A DNA stretch of 64,000 bases from Corylus avellana (lineage: Eukaryota; Streptophyta; Magnoliopsida; Fagales; Betulaceae). Under the pieces are notes generated by a model. It searched no databases. It was given only the letters and a program-made list of their open reading frames with translations, and was not told the origin of the DNA. Positions 21,876 through 32,371 of the stretch are shown one piece after another; the stretch's first letter is position 1; each line of letters opens with the position of its first letter. The position numbers and the translations under genes were made by a program. The stretch lies in contig NC_081551.1 in assembly GCF_901000735.1 (NCBI RefSeq), forward strand, positions 9,256,101 to 9,320,100, given 5' to 3'.

Positions 21876-23036
21876 TTGTTGTGAGTTTTAATGATACTCG
21901 TAAGTGCACGAATGGTTTGCAATATAGCTTTTGAAAGTGCGAGTTCGAATCCACAGGGAATTGTGTTTTTGACAAACAAATTATATCTAAATTCATTAAA
22001 TCCTAACTTAGTTCCAAATGATTTTTGATTTTTGAAAATAAACAAACATAAACTAAATAAAATAAAAATAATCAAAAGATAAAGTACTAAAGTTGTGGAA
22101 CCCATACTCACCAAGTTGAAACAACACATTCCATATTCAGAAATAAAATCTGAAGTTGTCACAAATAAAATCCTATGTATGCCTTGCTATGCTTTGAAAG
22201 TTAATTAAATCATCTAATGAATCCATCCGTTACACAAATCACAAAAATATATTCAGATTAAACCAAATCATCAATTGTATCTGTAAGACAAATCTCGAAA
22301 GATATCCAATTTTATTTTAATAAAAATCCAAGCAAACAATTAAATGAAACTCTCCTAAATCATCACATGTATCCGAGAATCACAATAGATATCCAAGACT
22401 AATCTCAATAATTGAATTAAAGCAAAACAATTGAAACCTTAAAAACCCATAAAATCAGATAATATTGACTTACATGAAAGTGTGTTGTTCTTCATCGGTG
22501 GGGCTTCATCCTCAACCTTACTTGAGAATTTAGCTCCGCATCATTATTGAAAATATAAAACCTAAACCTAAAACTAAACTAAAAGGGAGAAAAACTGTAA
22601 AATTTCAGATTTGGTCTCTAGCCTTCATTTCTTGAGGCTTAGTCGTCTTTTTATAGGGGTTTTTAGGGTTTAAAACCCTAAAAACAGAGCTAGGGCATAT
22701 CTGGCTGACGAGTGCGCACGAGCGCATGGCCAGTATGCTCGATTACACTCGGTCAGGTAACTTCTCCTGTGGCACAGCACTTGGGCGTTTGTGGCTTGCT
22801 AGTGGGCGAGGGTGCGTTTGAGCACAACCCAATTGGGATCGAGCGCATATGCGCTCAAGGGCAGGATGGTGCTCTTGATCCTACTTTGATGGCATTTTTT
22901 CTAGCTTTCTTCCAAACTCTGTATTTTTCACTTTAATAGCGCAATTTTCTCTTAGCTACCTACAAAACATAATACAACTAAAGGATTCACAAGTGTAAAT
23001 TAAGGGGCTCAAATATACAATATTAGGCACTCATCA
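21876..23036 (-). repeat. element B 5' LTR
   Basis: 1161 bp with TGTTGTGAG...ACTCATCA ends, colinear with 17225-18388. The CG-rich cluster lies at about 22708-22880, upstream (minus direction) of the TATA-like CCTATAAAAAG near 22650. The two LTRs differ at scattered transitions, so the insertion is not recent. Confidence 0.85.
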
Positions 23037-23341
23037 TGTATGAAGAACGATGAGCCTCGCTCATGATCTCCTTTCCCTATCATTCGCCCTTTGGCACACA
23101 CACACTTGTTTAAAATGGGTGAGCAACTCATTGTCCTTAAGGCAAAACTCATGTGCCTTCCCTTCTCCTAGCAACTGCTTGATCTTGGTGCACTCAGGGT
23201 CCTCCAACAGAAAGCAAGCAACTCCGATTGAACCGCCAGGTTAGAGAAACGTGTAGGTGCACCCTCGTCTACTACTTCCAGTCCCATCCTAGTGAATTCC
23301 ATAACCAGCTGGGGTTGAGAAATTTCAAGGGCGGCAAGCTC
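23037..23341 (-). pseudogene. chromovirus H RNase H-integrase connector
   Basis: Minus-strand segment between the RNase H domain (44678 onward, beyond element E) and the integrase (16403-17224, beyond element B). It reads ELAALEISQPQLVMEFTRM and then GLEVVDEGAPTRFSNLAVQS, the tether typical of Tekay/Del-type chromoviruses, and ends in the start of the zinc-binding region (DHERGSSFF frame, shifted). At least one stop and one frameshift are present. Bases 23337-23341 (AGCTC) are the left target-site copy of element E. Confidence 0.75.
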
Positions 23342-24688
23342 TGATAAGTGCTAAAATAGTCATATTTTAGCCCCTTAATTTTCATATGTTTTGCTCTTAT
23401 TTTTGTTATTATTTGATGTTTTGTTTCTTTTTTGTGGTTTATGTCTTTTTATAGGTTTTTAAAGAAAAGAAGCATTTGGGAAAATCTAGAGGTTGAGGTC
23501 AAGCACATGCAGGCTAGGCTCGAGCACAGTAGCGCTCGAGTGCCAAAGAATAAGGAGCGAGTGCAGCAGTAGCGCTCACACAAGAAGATGATGCGCTCGA
23601 GCGCACATGGGCAAGGATCGAGCGCAGGCCTGCGCTCGAGCACACCGCACCTGGGATCGAGTGCACTCGTGCGCTAGAGAAAAATCAGATCCGGCCAAGA
23701 CTCCTTTTTCAACCCCAATTTGGTTTTCAAAGTCCTACTTGTACTAGGAAATAAACCTCCGATTTTATTAGGTTTTCTAGGGCTTCTATATTTTCCTAAG
23801 CCAATAAATAGAGCTCTAAGCCTCTAGAAAAAAGTGTGGAGAAGCAAACACAAGCTCTGGAACAGAACTGGAGGCTAGATCAAGAGGAGTTTGGGTTCTA
23901 CTCTTCCCCTTTTATTTTTGTTATGTAGTTAGTTATTTAATTAGGGCTAGCTTTAAGCCCTAATCATGTCTCTTTAGGGTTGCAATATTGGTGCCTGTGT
24001 TACAATTATCTCTTGGGTGTTTAATTTGATTACTTCCTGTTTACTTGAATTCTTTATATGAATATGTTTGATCATATGCATGTGCTTGGATTTATGTTAT
24101 TTAAGTCAATTTGGATGACCGAGTCCTGGGCTTAATAAAGTGACAAAAGAACCCCATCACAGGTTCTTGGGCTAATCAACATGGGGAACCGGGAGTAGAT
24201 ACCATGCCCTAGGCCTTGTGTGGTTGTCAATTTTCATATATTTATGCTTCCTTAAAGAATAACTTAGTAGATACTATGCTAAATCCTTTGGGGAAGAAAA
24301 GAAATAGAGTAGATATCATGCCTAGTTCATTGCTTAGGGAAATCAATAGCTTAAAGAGTAGATACCATGCCCTTAGATTAACAAACATTGAATATCTAGA
24401 GACAGTTGGAATATTGGCATTATTGTTAATCTTATTTGAGTATGGTTAGCGGTGGATTTCAAAACCCTAATCCTTTTTAGTTTTAGTATTTCTTTTATTT
24501 TAATTCAATTTGTGACAATTGCTTTAAACCCGTTAATTAAATAGGAAATTGCTTATAAGCATAATTTACCAATCCTCGTGGGAATGATCTCGTATTTGCC
24601 TACAATACTATCGTTTTGATCTTGTGCACTTGTGAGTAAAATGTAGTGAATATTTACCTATTAATTTAGGTGGGTATTTATCACAACA
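23342..24688 (+). repeat. element E 5' LTR
   Basis: 1347 bp. CG-rich motifs (GCGCTCGAGCGCACATGGGC and similar) at 23515-23675. A degraded TATA box, CAATAAATAG, at 23803-23812 (the 3' LTR keeps TATAAATAG at 27039). Four motif copies GTAGATACCATGCC, GTAGATACTATGCT, GTAGATATCATGCC and GTAGATACCATGCC start at 24195, 24267, 24309 and 24358. A stem pairs 24247-24257 (CTTCCTTAAAG) with 24286-24296 (CTTTGGGGAAG) around the second copy. Confidence 0.88.
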
Positions 24689-24694
24689 ATTTTT

Positions 24695-24712
24695 TGGCCC
24701 CGTTGCTGGGGA
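24695..24712 (+). promoter_or_regulatory. element E primer-binding site (tRNA-Asp type)
   Basis: TGGCCCCGTTGCTGGGGA, six bases after the LTR. It differs from the tRNA-Asp complement at two positions. Confidence 0.85.
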
Positions 24713-26581
24713 TTGTGTTAAATTGTGTTTAGAATTTTCTTTTCCTTTAGTTTAGTTAAATTTTGTTTTTATTTTGTTTTATGTTTTCTAGTTTTTCTTT
24801 CTGTTTAAATTTCATTGTGTTTAAATTTATTGTTTTGTTCTTTATGTTTCTGTTTTGTCTGTCCGCAACTCTAATATTTTATGTGGCAATGCGACCGATC
24901 GTTGGTGCGTTGCGATCGAGCGCATCACTGCCACAGAGTAGGATTGAGGCTGCTATGAGTTCATTATGTTTTGATGTTGCGACAGTGTGCTCGACTGCCT
25001 TTTCTAGGCCGATCGAGCGTAGGTGGTATGCGATCAAGTGCACTTCTAGATAGCAGTACTAAAGCTATTGTGAATTTCGAATCTGATTGGTTTCCTTTTC
25101 ATGCAGGATTAGCAATCTTAAAAATTTAGTCATCATTCCATATGATACTTGCCCTATGCACTTGAGGCCTCCATCAAGCCAAGATACATGATCTCCTTCC
25201 AAGTTTATTTATTTTCATTGTTGTTCAATTTTTATTCTTTGATTATATTTTTACAACAATGTGTTGCACTTAATTGGTATTTGGTTGGAGTATTAATTTG
25301 TTTTAGGGACAAGTGTTCTTGCAAGTTTAGGGGTATGCTATCAGCCATACCTATTCCAACTAGCATCTCACAAAGAATAGTAGCACTAAAGCTACTATCA
25401 ACAGTCCAGCTGAAGATAGTAAACTTAGCGCTCTTGGGAGGCACCACATTCCATGACAAAGTGTCTTGCATTCAAGTTTGGGGGCATGCTATGAGCCATA
25501 CCTTTGTCTAACCAGTTTTCTAATCTTTCTGTTTTTTTACACATTGAGGAAAATGTATAATTCAAGTTTAGGGGTATGGGGAACACACACACACTTTGAC
25601 TAAAAAATTTTGAAATTTTTGATTTTTGATTTTTGATTTTTGATTTTTTTTTTAATTATTTTGAAAGAAAAAAAATGCATGTTCATGTTATTCCTGAGAA
25701 TTTGGTTGATCGAGAAAACTATGATTTGAATTTCAGTGCTAAGCTTAAAATGTTGAACACATGATGATAGCGAGAATTCAAAGTCTGGTTACTTACTTTT
25801 GACATTTGAGAATTCACTTGTTTTAATTTTAAATTGCCACAAGCACATTAGCACTTAGTTTGTGAGGTATGACATGTTAATCTGATTGTGTATGTTTCAA
25901 TGTCTTGGGTAAAGCTGGGTGACTTAGTGGATGGATACTTTGGCATATATATAAAAAGAAGAAAAGAAAAGAAAAAAAAAATTGATCATTGTTAGATTTC
26001 CACTAAGTAACTAGACCTTTTTCCTCATTAAGTAATGAGTGTTCACGTCAAAAGGTGAGAATTTTGATTTGGTTAAATTCATGGCTAGTTTAGTTTCGTA
26101 GCCTTTTTGACTTGAGTTAGTAAGTCTTTAATGGTGTCTTTACACCTAACGCCCTAAAACCATCTGGTTTGGGAGTCATTGGCTAAACACTTGTTATGTG
26201 TTGGTTCACTTTACACTAAATTGAACTTGTGATGCCTTAACTTGTCTTTTGTAAGTGATTAAACTTTGGAATTCCAATTCATTGTGAAGATGGAGTTTAT
26301 CTTTTTAAGCTTGCTAATGAATAAAAATCAGTGTTTTGAGTGATACTTTAATTTTTGGGGATAACATGTTTGCAAAATGTTTGTGGGTAACATTTATGTT
26401 AAACCCTCACGAGACTTCACTTGTCTGACTAGGGATGCCTAGGGGTTTAAAAGGCTTGTTGCATACGCTAAATGCAATCGTACATCCCACAAAAGAAGGA
26501 TTAATCTTTTTGTTTTTATATTTTGTTTTTAATTTTAGTTTTATATTACTAAGGGACTAGCAATATGTAAGTTTGGGGGTG
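24713..26581 (+). other. element E interior: leader joined to 3' untranslated region, gag-pol deleted
   Basis: The leader (24713-25080) contains a CG-rich cluster (24890-25045) and then an ATG and about 15 decayed codons matching the start of Athila gag in element K (ATGCAGGATTAGCAATCTT region, about 25101). Sequence from about 25140 on corresponds to the region downstream of pol: CAAGTTTAGGGGTATGC-like tracts at about 25317, 25471 and 25560, and the AACTTAGCGCTCTTGGGAGG block also seen after pol in L and M. The three conserved hairpins and the polypurine tract GTAAGTTTGGGGGTG (26567-26581) are present. All protein-coding sequence has been removed while the cis signals remain. Confidence 0.8.
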
Positions 26582-27145
26582 TGATAAGTGCTAAAATAGT
26601 CATATTTTAGCCCTTTAATTTACATATGTTACGCTCTTAGTTTTGTTATTATTTAATGCTTTGTTTCCTTTTTGAAGAAAAAGAAGCATTTTTGGGAAAA
26701 TTTGGAGGTTGAGATCAAGCACATGAAGACTAGGCTCGAGCGCAGTAGTGCTCGAGCGCAGTAGCGCTAGAGAATAAGGAGCAAGTGCAGCAGCAACGCA
26801 AGCACAAGAAGAAGGCTCGAGTGCATCAGCGCTCGAGTGCACATGGGCAAGGATCGAGTGCAGGGTTGCGTTCGAGTGCCTCGCACCTGGGATCAAGCGC
26901 ACTCGTGGGCTGGAGAAAAATCAGATGCAGCCAAGATTCCTTTTTCAACCCAAATTTGGCTTTCAAAGTCCTACTTATACTATGAAATAAACCTCCAATT
27001 TTTTTAGGTTTTCTAGGGCTTCTATGTTTTCCTAAGCCTATAAATAGGCCTCTAAGTCTTTAAGAAAAAGTGTGGAGTAGCAAACACAAGCTCTGGAAAA
27101 GAACTAAAGGCTAGATCAAGAGGAGTTTGGGTTTTTCTTTTCTTC
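26582..27145 (+). repeat. element E 3' LTR, first part
   Basis: Begins TGATAAGTGCTAAAATAGTC directly after the polypurine tract and is colinear with 23342-23890. CG-rich cluster 26730-26920; TATAAATAGG at 27039-27048. It stops at 27145, where element F is inserted. TCTTC (27141-27145) is the left target copy of F. Confidence 0.88.
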
Positions 27146-28398
27146 AGTTAAGTGCCAAAATATTCATATTTTAGCCATTAACTTACATGTGTTAATCCTT
27201 TAGTTTTGGTTAATTTATGCCTTTTTAGTTCTTTTATGTTTTTTCTTAGTTTTTGTAGGTCATTGAAAGAACAGAAAGTAATCTTAGAAGTTTTAGACTT
27301 AAAGAGTGATTTTGAAGAATATTGGAGGCTCTGGTAGTGCGATCGATCCAAGGGGAGCTGCGATCGAGCACACTATAGGCGAAGACAACAAGTACAAGGC
27401 ACCTGTGATCGAGGACCCAGCACAACAGGATCGATCGTAGTCTTACGATCGATCGCACATGGGTTGCGATCGAGCGCACCCGTGCGTGATGAGCAAGTCA
27501 GCTGTCAGCCTAGATATGGAAAGCGTAATTTCTAGGGTTTTGTAACTTTGTGTGAACTAGGGCTCAAACCTTACGATTTTTAAGGTTTATAGAGTATTCC
27601 TAAGGCTTATAAATAGATCCTTAAACCTCTAGAATAGAAGCACAATTTCCAAGGAGAAGAATTGGAGCTCTTCAAGTTCAAGTTTCGGGTATATTCTTTT
27701 CCTTTCTTTTTATTTTATGAACATGTTTAACATCAAACTCATGTGTAACTAATTTACTTAGTAGGTCTAGATTGAAGCCCTAGTTATGTTTATTTAATAT
27801 TCAATATTGGTGACTTTGTAATGATCATGTTGTTATATTTAACTTGATTAATTCCTGCTTTCATGAATTCCTCATATGTGTTTGTCTGATCAACATATGC
27901 ATGTGGTATGGACTAGTTAGTTAAATCAATTTGGATGACCGAGTCCTGGGTGTAATAAAAGTAACAAAAGATATCCACACCGGATTCTTAGGTTAATCAA
28001 TATGGGGAACTGGGAGTGTGCACCCATGCCCTAGGCCTCATGTGTTTGTCGATTTCCACAAGATCATGCTTTCTTAAAGAACAACATAGTATACACCCAT
28101 GCTAAATCCTTTAAGAAAGAAAAGAGTTAGAGTATACACCCATGCCTAACTTGCTGCTTAGGAAAATATATAGCTTAAGGAGTATACACCCATGCCCTTA
28201 GGTTGACAAACATTAGATATAAATAACATGATCAAAGCATTGGCATATTGTTATATTATCTAAATATAATTAGTGGTGGATATCAAAGCCCTACCATTTA
28301 TTATTATTAAATAAAAATCAATCTTTGTTTTGTTTTATTTAAGGAATCTATTTTAAGCCGAATTTAGCAATGCTCGTAGGAATGATCCCGTACTTGCA
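27146..28398 (+). repeat. element F 5' LTR, 3' end deleted
   Basis: Starts AGTTAAGTGCC (TG mutated to AG). CG-rich cluster (GTGCGATCGATCC, GCGATCGAGCACAC, TACGATCGATCGCACATGGG) at 27330-27485. TATAAATAG at 27608-27616. Four GTATACACCCATGCC-type motifs at 28016, 28089, 28132 and 28182; an 11-bp stem pairs 28069-28079 with 28109-28119. The last roughly 100 bases present in the 3' LTR (after GTACTTGCA) are missing, with GCA at both deletion edges. Confidence 0.85.
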
Positions 28399-28400
28399 TT

Positions 28401-28419
28401 TTTGGCACCATTGCCGGGG
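28401..28419 (+). promoter_or_regulatory. element F primer-binding site (tRNA-Asp type)
   Basis: TTGGCACCATTGCCGGGGA follows the truncated LTR directly. It has two transitions relative to the tRNA-Asp complement. It survives although the adjacent LTR end is deleted. Confidence 0.8.
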
Positions 28420-28678
28420 ATTGCGGGAAATTTTGTTTAGAATTATTTTCCTTTAGTTGTGTTATTTTAATTTTCAATTTTCAATTTTGTTTTTATCAAA
28501 AATCAAAAATATTTTTCATTTTTTTTCTTAATTTTCCTGCTTTCTGTTTTGTTTCAGTTTTGCAGGTATCATTATGTTACTGCGATCGAGCGCACTAACC
28601 TACGAATGCGCGCAGTTCCAGGGAGCATCTGGACAAGAAGCACTGAAGCTGCTTTGACCTGTAGAGGCAATTCAATTT

Positions 28679-30385
28679 ATGTAGGGTTGTCGATCTCAAG
28701 GTTCAACCATCATTCCACTCGATCCTGAAATTGAGTGGACAATTTGACAAAGGCCTAGAGACAAAGAAGAAGAGGAAGAAGTTGAGCAAACAATGGAAGA
28801 TTTGCAAGAGAACCCACCAATAGTGCCAAGACCATTAGAGGTGAATCCACCACCGGTGCGAAGACTGATGAAACAGGGTTTCATCCCAACGAACCTCAAT
28901 TAGCCATCTTGCATAGCATATCAACCAAAGGTGGAAGGCAATTATTATATTTATCCTCAGATACTTAATGCATTGACTCACTTCAGGGGCATAGCTACTG
29001 AGGATCCTAACTTGCATCTTAAGGAGTTCTTTGATCTATGCAAGCTTCAGCACATACAAGAACTACTCCAGAGAGACTCAGGTTAGTCCTTTTTCTTTTC
29101 TCTGTGAAAGATAATACTAAACTGTGGTATAATTCTTTGCCTGCAGATTCCATCCATACTTGGGAGGAATTAGCCACCAAGTTTCTGAAGATGGTTTTCC
29201 CAGCTCAAAAGACAAGACAGCTTAAAAAGGAACTCCAAATGTTCCAACAAAGCGATGGAGATCTTTTCTTCGAGGCATGGGAGCACTTCAATGCATTACT
29301 TCTGAAATGCCCACATCACAACATCCCTCAAGATGATCAGGTACAAATTTTTTATGAAGGGTTAGATGATACTAATAAAGGGATGGTTGATTCAGCTTGT
29401 GGAGGAGCACTTATGGAAAAGAGTAGTGAGGAAGCCATGGAGCTCTTCGAAACACTAAGTAAGCACTCCCAACAATTCTATTCCAGAGGAAGGCGAGGAG
29501 TAAAAAGTAAAAGCATGTATGAAGTGAACCTCAATGGTGGATCTCCAAATCAGATGGCTGCTGTGGAAAGAAAACTGAATATGATTGTCAAAGCCATGAC
29601 TGCTTAGAACATCTCACCTATTCAACAAGACAGACCAATTCAGGTATGTGCCATATGTTCTCAATTTGATCACACTATTGAGATGTGTCCTTTATCTCTA
29701 TTTGTAGATCAAGAAGAGGCGAATTATGTGGGACAAAACAATTACCCCCTCAAGAACAATCCATACTCCAACACCTACAATCCAGGGTGGCGCAACCACC
29801 CCAATTTCTCATGGAGTAACAATCAGAATGCTCTCAACCCTCAAGGACAGCAGAGGAGTCCCCAACAAGCAGTCTTACCAGTTCAAGAGCCAAAGAAGAA
29901 TGACCTGGGGAGTATTGTACATCAAATTGTGATTGTCCAACAACAAACCAATGCAAGCATGACCAATCCATTCAAAGGACCAAGCAAGCTATCCAAAGAT
30001 TGGAAGTAAAAATAGAGCAAATGGCAAAGGAGCTGAGTGAAGGAAAGCAGGGTGAATTTTCATCCCAAACAATACCCAAACCTGGGGGTCACCAGCAGCT
30101 AAAAGCAGTCACATTTCTCAGAAATAGCAAGGTCATAGGAATTGAAGAGACACTTCAAGCATCCCCAGATGAAGCCTCAACATCCAAGGTAAGTAAAATG
30201 GAGAAGGTGAATGCACCAACCTTCCTTCAAAGGTTAGTAAAGCCAAAGAAAGAAAAACAACTCATTGATATTTTTGAAACCTTAAGGAAAGTGGAGATTA
30301 ATATTCCTTTATTAGATGCAATCAAACAAATTCCCTCATATGCTAAATTTTTAAAGGATTGTTGCACTAACGAAAGGAAGTTTTA
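28679..30385 (+). pseudogene. element F gag (capsid, zinc knuckle, C-terminal part)
   Basis: The start ATG at 28679 is inferred from element K, where the same site opens the frame; here codon 2 is TAG. Capsid region about 28930-29607 (GIATEDPNLHLKEFFDLCKL; LWYNSLPADSIHTWEELA; FPAQKTRQLKKELQMF), typical Athila retrotrans_gag. A one-base loss near 29060 shifts frame relative to copy J. The zinc knuckle CAICSQFDHTIEMC (C-x2-C-x4-H-x4-C) is at about 29651-29692. A TAG at 29605-29607 separates it from the capsid. The C-terminal part (TYNPGWRNHPNFSW) and the pre-protease linker (LVKPKKEKQLIDIFETL, YAKFLKDCCT) run to 30385. Copy J shares most of these stops. Confidence 0.85.
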
Positions 30386-30414
30386 GGAGCATGAAACAGT
30401 GCCCCTAATAAAGA

Positions 30415-31160
30415 GGTAAGCGCAGTTTTGTTAAGAAAATTACCACCTAAGCTACAGATCCGGGTAGTTTTACCATTCCTTGCAGGATAGGAGACCATCT
30501 GTTTAAGCATGCATTGCTGGATCTGGGAGCAGGGATTTATTTGCTGCCTTACACTGTATATGAAAAGCTGGGTTTGGCGGAGCTTTAACCAACCTCTATC
30601 ACCTTGCAATTGGCAGACAGAAGCATCAAAAGACCAAGAGGTATACTTGAGGATGTTTTGGTAAAGGCAGGTACATTTATTTTACTTGCTGATTTTATTG
30701 TGTTGGATGTGGAAGAATCCCCTATGCCATCACCTTTACCAATTATCTTAGGAAGACCCTTTATGAGAACTGCTGATACTACAATAGGTGTGAAAAAGGG
30801 TATTATGAGTATAAAGGTGAATGGTGAGACGATAGAGCTCAAAATATTCGATGCACTGAAATCACCTCATGATGATTTAGAGTGTTTTAATGTTTGTATG
30901 ATCCAAGGTGTTAGTGAGCTAGTTTTGCAGGACCAATTTAAAGATCCATTGGAAGCTACCCTCACCCATAGTTTCACAAGGCAGGACATTGAGTCAAAAC
31001 TTGAAGATAATCATTGAAATAGTGCACCTCCTTGAGGCCTCTACAAAAACATTTAAGTAGGTACACTCTTCCCTTTGAGATTCTTGAACCTACTAATACT
31101 TCTATTGTCCCTTCTATTGTTCAGGCACCAAAATTGGAATTGAAGTAATTACCAGAACAC
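30415..31160 (+). pseudogene. element F protease region
   Basis: Athila-type aspartic protease with the active-site triad in LLDLGAGIYLLPYTVYEKLG (about 30513-30572) and the following LADRSIKRPRGILEDVLVK and IILGRPFMRTADTTIGVKKG blocks, the latter including the conserved Gly-Arg-Pro flap-side motif. Lesions: a frameshift at about 30454 (copy J reads through), a TAA at 30588 where J has CAA, and a short deletion near 31005. The enzyme would cut gag-pol into working parts in the active ancestor. Confidence 0.82.
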
Positions 31161-31169
31161 CTGACATAT

Positions 31170-32371
31170 GCCTACTTAGGAGAAAACAAGACACTACCAG
31201 TCATAATTGCTGCAAATCTGAGTTGTGGGGAAGAAGAAAAGTTGTTGAGAGTTCTTCGAGAGCATAAAATTACTTTGGGATGGACCATTGCTGACAGCAA
31301 GGGAATAAGTCCAGCCAGGTGCATGCATCAAATCTTCCTTGAAGACAAAGCAAAGCCAACTAGGGATAAACAGAGAAGACTTAACCTACACATGAAGGAG
31401 GTAGTCAAGGCAGAGGAATTAAAACTATTGGATGTGGGCATTATCTGCTCCATCTCAAACAGTAAATGGGTCAGTCCACCTTCACATGTTCTTTTGGCAC
31501 ATTCACCTATAGAAGGATGCTATTTGGATTATGTAATGCACCAGACACATTCCAAAGATGCATGATGAGCATTTTTTCAGATATGGTAGAAAAATCCATT
31601 GATGTATTTATGGATGACTTTAGTGTTTTTGGGTCTAGTTTTGATGAATGCCACAACCATCTGAAGAGTGTTCTCAAGAGATGTGAAGAACGCAACCTAG
31701 CGCTCAATAGGGAAAAATGCCACTTCATGGTTCAACAAGGCATTGTATTGGGTAATACTATTTCAAGCAAGGGCATTGAGGTAGATAAGGCTCAGATTGA
31801 CATCATCTCCAAACTTCCCCCACCTCTGACAGTGAAGGGGGTGAGGAGTTTTCTTGGACATGTCGGGTTCTATAGAAGGTTCATCAAGGATTTCTCCAAG
31901 ATCTCTAGACCCTTCTGTGCATTGCTAGGGAAGGAGGCCAAGTTTGAATGGACTAAAGAATGCATGACTACTTTCAACACACTGAAAAAGCTGCTCACAT
32001 CTGCACCAATAATGAGGGCACCTGATTGGAGTCTACCATTTGAGCTCATGTGTGATGCCAGTGGCTTTGCCTTGAGAACTGTCTTGGGTCAAAGAGTCAA
32101 TAAGGTACCTCATGCCATTTATTATGCTTCTAGAACATTTAATGATGCTCAGCTAAATTATTCTACCACTGAGAAAGAATTATTAGCTGTCATATTTGCC
32201 TTGGAGAAGTTTAGATAATACCTAATTGGTTCTAAAGTTATTGTATTCACTAATCATGCAGCTTTGAGATATTTGTTTGCCAAGAAAGATGCAAAACCTA
32301 GATTGATCAAATGGGTATTATTACTGCAAGAGTTTGACCTCTAGATTAGAGACAAGAAGGGTAGTGAGAAT
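31170..32371 (+). pseudogene. element F reverse transcriptase and RNase H, catalytic deletion
   Basis: The N-terminal part (ENKTLPVIIAANL-type segment, LGWTIADSKGISPARCMHQI) is followed at about 31480 by a junction CAGTCCA/CCTTCAC. Relative to element L (58733-58994) about 262 bases are missing, including the first catalytic Asp region (LD.YSGYNQ) and the RVCIDYR block. The palm motif VFMDDFSVF remains at about 31600-31630. RNase H follows (about 31990-32371); its FTDHAAL has become FTNHAAL, and stops interrupt at 32216 and 32342. Copy J has the same deletion and stops. Confidence 0.85.

Larger units (their letters stand above)
17225..23036 (-). mobile_element. element B: second copy of the A family, minus strand
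   Basis: Two LTRs (17225-18388 and 21876-23036, about 1.16 kb each), a primer-binding site (21853-21869), a polypurine-like tract and a gag-derived frame, but no pol. Target copies are TGTAC (17220-17224) and TGTAT (23037-23041), one transition apart. Removing the element restores the chromovirus frame RSSYTLHPEST. The interior is 3.5 kb and carries a CACTA-like insertion (18893-19605). Confidence 0.88.

Noticed and set aside
28011..28215. Spaced motif array as a CRISPR array
   Set aside because: The repeats are short, irregularly spaced (42-75 bases), lie inside plant LTRs, and have no cas genes.
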